Assembly: GCF_000512205.2 (NCBI RefSeq)
Contig: NZ_CP006644.1
Location: 3,404,520-3,468,519 of the forward strand
Reading direction: 5' to 3'
Length of the DNA: 64,000 bases
Source: Sphingomonas sanxanigenens DSM 19645 = NX02
Lineage (GTDB): Bacteria; Pseudomonadota; Alphaproteobacteria; Sphingomonadales; Sphingomonadaceae
Shown: positions 59,030 to 64,000 of the stretch, one piece after another
Numbering within the stretch: the first letter of the stretch is position 1
How the letters are laid out: every line of letters starts with the position of its first letter
Translations under genes and position numbers: made by a program
Notes under the pieces: model-generated
The model's input: the letters and a program-made list of their open reading frames with translations, nothing else
The model's database searches: none
Told to the model about the DNA's origin: nothing

Positions 59030-62000
59030 ATGGCGACTTACGACGGGACTCCGGACGATGACGTCATCGCCGGTGATTCGCTGGGGGCGGAAGCGGACAC
59101 GATCAATGGCCTGCTCGGCAACGACACGCTGTCGGGCGGCGAAGACAATGATGTGCTGAACGGCGGTGACGGCAATGACACGCTTTCGGGTGGGGCCGGG
59201 CTGGACATCGTCAACGGCGACGCCGGCGACGACATCCTCACGATCGCAGCCGCGAGCGACATCGTGGCCGGCGAGACCTATGATGGCGGCGAAGGCGCCG
59301 ACGTGCTGCGCATCGATGCGGCCGAAGCGCTCGACCTCTCGTCGGTGACGCTGGCCGGCATCGAGGCGATCGAGCAGGCAGGTGCCCATGACGTCGCCCT
59401 CACCGCCGCGCAGCTCGATGCGCTGGAAACCATCGCCGCGGGCAGCGTGACGCTGACCACCGGCGGCTCCATCGCGCTTTCGCTCGCCGCCGCCACCGTC
59501 GGCGCGTTCAACCTTTCGGCCGATGGCAACGCGATCGACCTTTCCGGGTCGGTCGGCGACCAGACCGTCAATGGCGGCATCGGCGAGGACAGCATCCGCG
59601 GCGGCACCGGCGCCGACATGCTTTCCGGCGGTGACGGCGACGACATGCTGTTTGCCGGCCCCGGCGCGGATGCGCTGAGCGGCGGCGCCGGCGACGATGC
59701 CTTCTTTATCGAGGATCCGGCGGATATCGTCGCGGGCACCAGCTTCGATGGCGGCGACGGCACCGACACGCTCCACATCACCGCGGCAGCCGATATCGAT
59801 CTCTCGGCGGCGACGCTGACCAGCATAGAAACCATCGCCCAGACCGGCCCCCATGACGTCGCGCTCACCGCGGCACAGCTCGACGCGCTCGAGGCGATCA
59901 CCGCCGGCAGCGTGACCCTCACCACCGGCGGTGCGGTGGCACTGGCGAGCGCGACCGTCGGGGCGTTCAACCTTTCAGCCGATGGCAATACGCTCGATCT
60001 CACCGGATCGGCCGGCGACCAGACCGTCAACGGCAACGCCGGCATCGACATCGTCACCGGTTCGGCCGGCAACGATACGCTGCGCGGCGGCGCCGGTGCC
60101 GACACATTGTCCGGCAGCGACGGCAACGACACGCTCTATGGCGGCGCCGGTGCGGATGCGCTGAGCGGCGGTGCGGGCGACGACGCCTTCCATATCGAGG
60201 ATGTCGCCGACATCGAGGCTGGCGAAAGCTATGACGGCGGCACCGGTACCGACACGCTGCATCTGGACTTTGCCGAGGACGTCGATCTTTCGGGCGTCGC
60301 GCTGACGGATATCGAGCGCGTCGTCCAGGCGGGCGCTGCCAACACGATCGCGCTCACCGCGGCGCAACTCGATGCGCTCGGCCATGTGTCGGCGCTGCAG
60401 GTGGTGCTGACGACCGGCGGCACGGTGGTGCTCGACGGCTTCGAGAACGGGGTGAGCCTGTTCACCCTCGCCGATCAGGCGACGACGTTCGACGCGAGCG
60501 GCGCGAGCAGCGGCGTGACCGCGGCCGGCGGTTCCGCCGCCGATCGCATCACAGGCTCGGCGAGCGCCGACAGCCTGACCGGCGGTGAAGGCAATGATGT
60601 GCTCGAAGGCGGCGCGGGCGATGACCTGATCGCGGGCGGCGGCGGAATCGATGTTGCGGCCTATACGGGCGCGGCGGCCGCCGTCACCATCGACCTCGCG
60701 GCGGGCACCGCCACCGGCGGCGCCGGCAGCGACACGCTGGCCGGGATCGAGAACATCAGCGGCTCCGCGTTCGATGATACGCTGTATGGCGATGCCGGTG
60801 CCAACCTCATCGATGGCGGCGCCGGCAACGACCTGATCGACGGCCGCGGCGGCATCGACACCGCAAGCTACGCGTCCGCTGTGGAGGGCGTGACCGTCAA
60901 CCTCGCGCTCACCACCGCGCAGAACACCGGCGGTGCCGGCATCGACCGATTGGTCGGCATCGAGAATCTGATCGGTTCGGCGTTCAACGACGTGCTGATC
61001 GGCAACAACCTCGCCAACATGCTGGACGGCGGGCTGGGCGACGACATGATCGACGGCGCATCGGGCATCGACACTTTGAGCTACGCCTCGGCCACTGCCG
61101 GGGTCAGCGTCAACCTCGCCCTCACCGCCGCGCAGAACACCGGCGGCGCGGGCATCGACACGATCGTGCGCATCGAGAACCTGATCGGATCGGCGTTCGA
61201 CGACGTGCTGACCGGATACACCGCCGGCAGCATCCGCAACATCATCGATGGCGGTGCGGGCAATGACCTGATCGACGGCGGCGCCGGCGTCGGCGCCGAT
61301 ACGCTGATCGGCGGCGACGGCATCGACACGCTCAGCTACACGAGCGCTGTCGCGCGAGTCAGCGTCCGGCTCGACCTCTCCAGCGCGCAGAACACGCTCG
61401 GCGCGGGCGCGGACACACTGTCCGGCTTCGAGAACCTGGTCGGCAGCGCGTTCCATGACAAGCTTACCGGCGCGGCCGGCGCCAACCGCATCGAAGGCGC
61501 TGCCGGCAATGACGAGATCGACGGGCTTGCCGGCGACGACGTGCTGCTGGGCGGGGACGGCAACGACCTGATCCGCGGCGGGCTGGGCGACGACCTGATC
61601 GACGGCGGCGCGGGTGCCGACGTGGCGAGCTACGCCGACGCCGCATCCGGCGTGACGGTGAGCCTGCTGGTCGCCGGTCCGCAGAGCACCGGCGGCGGCG
61701 GTATCGACACCCTGACCGACATCGAAGGACTGATCGGAACCAATTTCGCCGACGTGCTGATCGGCAATGCCGGGGACAACAGCCTGTCGGGTAGCGGCGG
61801 CAACGACATTGTGTCCGGCGATCTGGGCAATGACGCGATCGACGGCGGCACGGGCAACGATACGCTGGACTATTCGCTGGTCGGTTCCGGCGTAACGGTC
61901 AACCTGATCGCGACCTGGGGGCAGAACACCGGCGGCGCCGGCATCGATACGATCCGCAGCATCGAGAATGTCATCGGTAGCGCGTTCGACGACCTGCTGA

Positions 62001-63181
62001 CGGGCAACATCTATTCGAACATCCTGTCGGGCGGTGACGGCAACGACATTCTGACCGGCAGTACGGGCAACGACACGCTCAACGGCGGCGCTGGATCCGA
62101 CACTGCGAGCTATGCGACCGCAACCGGCGCGGTCATCGTCAACCTGGCCGCTACCAGCGGGCAGGCGCGGCTCGGTGCCGGTACCGACACGCTGATCAGC
62201 ATCGAGAATGTCACCGGCTCGGCCTATAACGACACGCTGACCGGCGACGCCGGCGACAATGTGCTGATCGGCAATGCCGGAGACGACACGCTGACCGGCG
62301 GCCTTGGAAACGATGTGCTGAACGGCGGCGCGGGCCGCGACACCGCAAGCTATTTCGGAGCGGCCGCGGGTGTCGCCGTCAGCCTGCTGACCACCGCCGC
62401 GCAGGACAGCATCGGCGCTGGAACCGACACGCTGCTGTCGATCGAGAACATCGTCGGTTCGAACTTCGACGACGTGCTGACCGGCAATTCGCAGTTCAAC
62501 ACGCTCTTCGGCGGTGTCGGCAACGACATGCTGAGCGGTGGCAGTGGCGACGACGTGCTCGACGGCGGCAATGGCGACGACCGGCTGTTCGGCGGCAATG
62601 GCGATGACATCTTCTTCGGCCGTGCCGGCAGCGATTATATGGACGGCGGCGCCGGCAACGACATCGTCAGCTATGAAACCACTTCGGCGGGTGTCCATGT
62701 CAATCTGGGCCTCGCGACGCCGCAGGTGATCGGCGGCGGACACGGCACCGATACGCTGATCAGCGTCGAAAGCGTGCTCGGTTCCAACTTCGCCGATGTG
62801 CTGATCGGGTCGAGCGCGGCCAATGCCCTCACGGGCGGCGGTGATGCCGATACGCTGACCGGCGGCGGCGGCAACGACACCTTCTTCTATATGGACGTGT
62901 CGGAAAGCACGACCGCGGCGCCCGATCTGATCACCGATTTTTCGGCCGGCGACATGCTCGACCTGTGGCAGATCGACGCCGATGTCGGAACGCCGGACGT
63001 CAACGACGCATTTCGTTTTGTCGAGAGCTTCAGTGGCTCGGCGGGCGAGTTGACGCTCGCCTTCGACGCAGGGACCGATCGGACGACGCTGCTCGCCGAC
63101 AACAATGGCGACGGGGTTGCGGATTTTTCGATCCTGTTCGCAGGCGATATTACCGCCTTCACCGGAACCTGGGTGCTCTGA
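59030..63181 (+). CDS. Large RTX-type calcium-binding repeat protein
   Basis: A 1383-residue, Asp/Gly-rich acidic protein with no Sec signal at its start (MATYDGTPDDDVIAGDSLG). It is built of GGxGxDxLx nonapeptide repeats that form Ca2+-binding beta-rolls. The end (NDTFFYMDVSESTTAAPDLI, TDFSAGDMLDL, then a short beta tail ending GTWVL) is the serralysin-type C-terminal domain used for type I secretion. Between the rolls are three copies of one module and nine of another, listed separately. It has no protease or lipase active site, so it is likely a surface or matrix protein. No type I export genes are in the window. A GGGGAAAG box precedes the ATG. Confidence 0.9.
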   Translation: MATYDGTPDDDVIAGDSLGAEADTINGLLGNDTLSGGEDNDVLNGGDGNDTLSGGAGLDIVNGDAGDDILTIAAASDIVAGETYDGGEGADVLRIDAAEALDLSSVTLAGIEAIEQAGAHDVALTAAQLDALETIAAGSVTLTTGGSIALSLAAATVGAFNLSADGNAIDLSGSVGDQTVNGGIGEDSIRGGTGADMLSGGDGDDMLFAGPGADALSGGAGDDAFFIEDPADIVAGTSFDGGDGTDTLHITAAADIDLSAATLTSIETIAQTGPHDVALTAAQLDALEAITAGSVTLTTGGAVALASATVGAFNLSADGNTLDLTGSAGDQTVNGNAGIDIVTGSAGNDTLRGGAGADTLSGSDGNDTLYGGAGADALSGGAGDDAFHIEDVADIEAGESYDGGTGTDTLHLDFAEDVDLSGVALTDIERVVQAGAANTIALTAAQLDALGHVSALQVVLTTGGTVVLDGFENGVSLFTLADQATTFDASGASSGVTAAGGSAADRITGSASADSLTGGEGNDVLEGGAGDDLIAGGGGIDVAAYTGAAAAVTIDLAAGTATGGAGSDTLAGIENISGSAFDDTLYGDAGANLIDGGAGNDLIDGRGGIDTASYASAVEGVTVNLALTTAQNTGGAGIDRLVGIENLIGSAFNDVLIGNNLANMLDGGLGDDMIDGASGIDTLSYASATAGVSVNLALTAAQNTGGAGIDTIVRIENLIGSAFDDVLTGYTAGSIRNIIDGGAGNDLIDGGAGVGADTLIGGDGIDTLSYTSAVARVSVRLDLSSAQNTLGAGADTLSGFENLVGSAFHDKLTGAAGANRIEGAAGNDEIDGLAGDDVLLGGDGNDLIRGGLGDDLIDGGAGADVASYADAASGVTVSLLVAGPQSTGGGGIDTLTDIEGLIGTNFADVLIGNAGDNSLSGSGGNDIVSGDLGNDAIDGGTGNDTLDYSLVGSGVTVNLIATWGQNTGGAGIDTIRSIENVIGSAFDDLLTGNIYSNILSGGDGNDILTGSTGNDTLNGGAGSDTASYATATGAVIVNLAATSGQARLGAGTDTLISIENVTGSAYNDTLTGDAGDNVLIGNAGDDTLTGGLGNDVLNGGAGRDTASYFGAAAGVAVSLLTTAAQDSIGAGTDTLLSIENIVGSNFDDVLTGNSQFNTLFGGVGNDMLSGGSGDDVLDGGNGDDRLFGGNGDDIFFGRAGSDYMDGGAGNDIVSYETTSAGVHVNLGLATPQVIGGGHGTDTLISVESVLGSNFADVLIGSSAANALTGGGDADTLTGGGGNDTFFYMDVSESTTAAPDLITDFSAGDMLDLWQIDADVGTPDVNDAFRFVESFSGSAGELTLAFDAGTDRTTLLADNNGDGVADFSILFAGDITAFTGTWVL
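59230..60540 (+). repeat. Three-copy module of about 150 residues in the RTX protein
   Basis: Copies start near 59230, 59700 and 60180. Each begins with a DIVAGETYDGG-like strand and contains LDLS.V.L..IE.I.QAG, then VALTAAQLDALE and GSVTLTTGG. Copies 1 and 2 are close at DNA level; copy 3 has drifted. Each copy is separated from the next by RTX nonapeptides. Confidence 0.85.
60640..62900 (+). repeat. Nine-copy inter-roll module of the RTX protein
   Basis: Nine repeats of about 75-100 residues follow the pattern DTxSYxxAxxGVxVNL, then NTGGAGIDT or similar, then L..IENLIGSAFDDVLTGN and one or more RTX nonapeptide rolls. Spacing varies because the number of nonapeptides varies. DNA similarity is highest among the repeats between 60850 and 61200. 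Confidence 0.85.
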
Positions 63182-63441
63182 TCCGGTGCCCGGCGATCGA
63201 ACGCACGACCCATCGTGAGCAAGGTCAAACCGTATCGGCGCTCTGGCGGACCACAGGCTGGTAGCGCTCGCTTGAGAACGGTCGAGCGATTCGCGTCACT
63301 GTCGGTCGCGTCTTCGGCATCGCCAGCTTCGGCCGCGCGACGACGGCGCGCGTGGCCGACGCAGGCTGCGATTGCCGGCAAGCCAAGGCGAACGCCCTAC
63401 TTCGTGCGGCGCGGTCCCAAGCCGAAAGTCGCTCCGGGAAT
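63182..63441. other. Intergenic region after the RTX gene
   Basis: No gene is evident in this stretch; short open frames have no domain or signal. A hairpin follows at 63442. Confidence 0.55.
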
Positions 63442-63479
63442 CATGGATTGCACTCAACGCAATCCATGTTATCCTTTTT
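63442..63479 (+). terminator. Hairpin with T-tract, or palindrome over a promoter
   Basis: A 10-bp stem (63442-63451 with 63459-63468, 7-base loop) is followed by TTATCC and a T5 run (63475-63479), the form of an intrinsic terminator. The same stretch also holds TTGCAC (63448-63453), 16 bases, and TATCCT (63470-63475), which could be a promoter for the regulator gene with the palindrome as operator. Confidence 0.55.
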
Positions 63480-63506
63480 GATCAGGGCAGATATTCGCCC
63501 TTCTGG

Positions 63507-63529
63507 TGGGGTTTAGCCAAGCGGTAGAA
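63507..63529 (+). other. tRNA-Gln-like 5' fragment
   Basis: TGGGGTTTAGCCAAGCGGTA closely matches the first 20 bases of bacterial tRNA-Gln genes (acceptor strand, position 8-9, D arm with GCGGTA). The similarity stops there: no anticodon arm, T arm or 3' acceptor strand follows. It lies 43 bases before the response regulator start. It is a remnant or mimic, not a working tRNA. Confidence 0.55.
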
Positions 63530-63571
63530 TCAAGCGCTCTTATGTGCGCTGGCGCCGCTTATGGTTGCGAG

Positions 63572-64000
63572 ATGAAGGCCTCGCGAATGGAACGATCTAT
63601 CAATGCTTCCCTCGTTCTCAAGAATGCTCTCGCTCGTGAGGGATTGAGGCGAATTCTAACGGACGGGGGCTATAATGTCGCTCAGTCGATTGAGGATATT
63701 GATCAGCTCGTCAATAGCGATAGTCACATCATCATCGTCGACCAGGCGATCATGGAGCAAGACGGCATCGATCGGATCTCGGAACTGATCGGCCGGTTCG
63801 ACCGGGCAAAGCTGGTGGTGCTGACGGAGAATTTCGATTTCGACACGATGAGCCGAATCTTCGCTGCCGGCGCTTATGGTTATGTGCTCAACGACGTGCC
63901 CTATCAGGCCTTCCTCGCGAAGATGCAACTCGTGTCGATGGGTGAGAAAGTCGCGCCCGCCGATCTGATCGACACGCTACGCGATCTTCACCAGACCGAC
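63572..64000 (+). CDS. Response regulator with atypical receiver domain, partial
   Basis: The first 143 codons are in the window; the gene runs off the right edge. The N-terminal domain reads as a receiver fold: strand-like HIIIVDQAI with the phosphorylatable Asp57, LVVLTEN with the conserved Thr, then GAYGYVLNDVPYQAFLAKM. Two usual residues are missing: the acidic pair near the start (here NASLVLKNAL) and the Lys after YVL (here Asn). LREGL-like AREGLRRIL suggests the NarL/LuxR class, so a DNA-binding HTH may follow outside the window. The coding sequence is visibly less GC-rich than its neighbours. Confidence 0.75.
   Translation, partial: MKASRMERSINASLVLKNALAREGLRRILTDGGYNVAQSIEDIDQLVNSDSHIIIVDQAIMEQDGIDRISELIGRFDRAKLVVLTENFDFDTMSRIFAAGAYGYVLNDVPYQAFLAKMQLVSMGEKVAPADLIDTLRDLHQTD

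Noticed and set aside
59975-62743. A 922-codon minus-strand open frame opposite the RTX gene
   Set aside because: It is the complement of repetitive RTX coding sequence; the RTX frame is clearly the real one.
60640-62900. CRISPR-like repeat array
   Set aside because: The repeats are in-frame coding modules of variable length with related, not unique, spacers.
63507-63580. A functional tRNA-Gln gene
   Set aside because: Only the 5' acceptor strand and part of the D arm are present; no anticodon or T arm, and no 3' acceptor strand.

Overview
The window looks like a chromosomal segment of a Sphingomonas-like alphaproteobacterium (family Sphingomonadaceae). It is GC-rich with strong G/C third-position bias. 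The gene neighbourhoods fit that group: an mdh - sucD - odhA - odhB - lpdA citric-acid-cycle cluster, secG-pyrG, rplY-pth, tandem TraB/GumN proteins, an isoquinoline-oxidoreductase-type molybdoenzyme, egtB-egtD, and NamZ next to a DOMON-like protein. The genus assignment is inference from gene content, not a sequence search. Most of the window is ordinary housekeeping DNA. The accessory-looking part is the right end.

Layout. 1-9.5 kb: the tail of a TonB-dependent receptor, a secreted tyrosine phosphatase, MlaA, a DUF2306 membrane protein, two adjacent SAM methyltransferases, and a three-gene molybdoenzyme operon (2Fe-2S subunit, di-haem cytochrome c, molybdopterin subunit), then a DUF2147 protein. 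9.5-20.5 kb: pyrG and secG, two tandem TraB/GumN proteins, rplY, pth, a DUF1593 protein, a transglutaminase diverging from a zinc metallopeptidase, gluQRS and an HNH nuclease. 20.5-32 kb: a 36-residue lipoprotein, ppc, a CPA2 antiporter, a large winged-helix/ATPase/TPR regulator, a diguanylate cyclase with a DedA protein, and a cardiolipin synthase. 32-39.6 kb: a HIG1-like protein, cobalamin adenosyltransferase, egtBD, a small secreted protein, namZ, a DOMON-like protein, tyrS and a lipoprotein.

39.7-48 kb is the citric acid cycle block, transcribed leftward: mdh, a secreted protein of unknown function, sucD, odhA, odhB, lpdA. sucC is not in the window; its usual place is taken by the unknown protein. 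48-54.5 kb: a VOC protein diverging from an HxlR-like regulator, an amidohydrolase, the leftward cluster sdhB - thioesterase - zapE (without sdhA, sdhC or sdhD nearby), and a MATE exporter. 54.5-64 kb: tRNA-Leu(GAG) with its own promoter and terminator, a Cache/HAMP/GGDEF cyclase, an M28 peptidase with an apparent 3' frameshift, a 1383-residue RTX-type adhesin-like protein, a fragment matching the 5' end of tRNA-Gln, and a truncated response regulator with an unusual receiver domain.

Regulatory and structural DNA: several GC-rich palindromes built on TCCCGC/GCGGGA are dispersed between genes. A 23-bp perfect palindrome lies upstream of the mdh operon. A 10-bp-period direct repeat overlaps the likely -35 box of the antiporter gene. 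I found no CRISPR array, insertion sequence, integrase or phage gene. No clearly new multi-gene system is evident. The best leads are the sucC-less TCA cluster with its inserted gene, the RTX protein with its three-copy module, and the odd right-hand edge.
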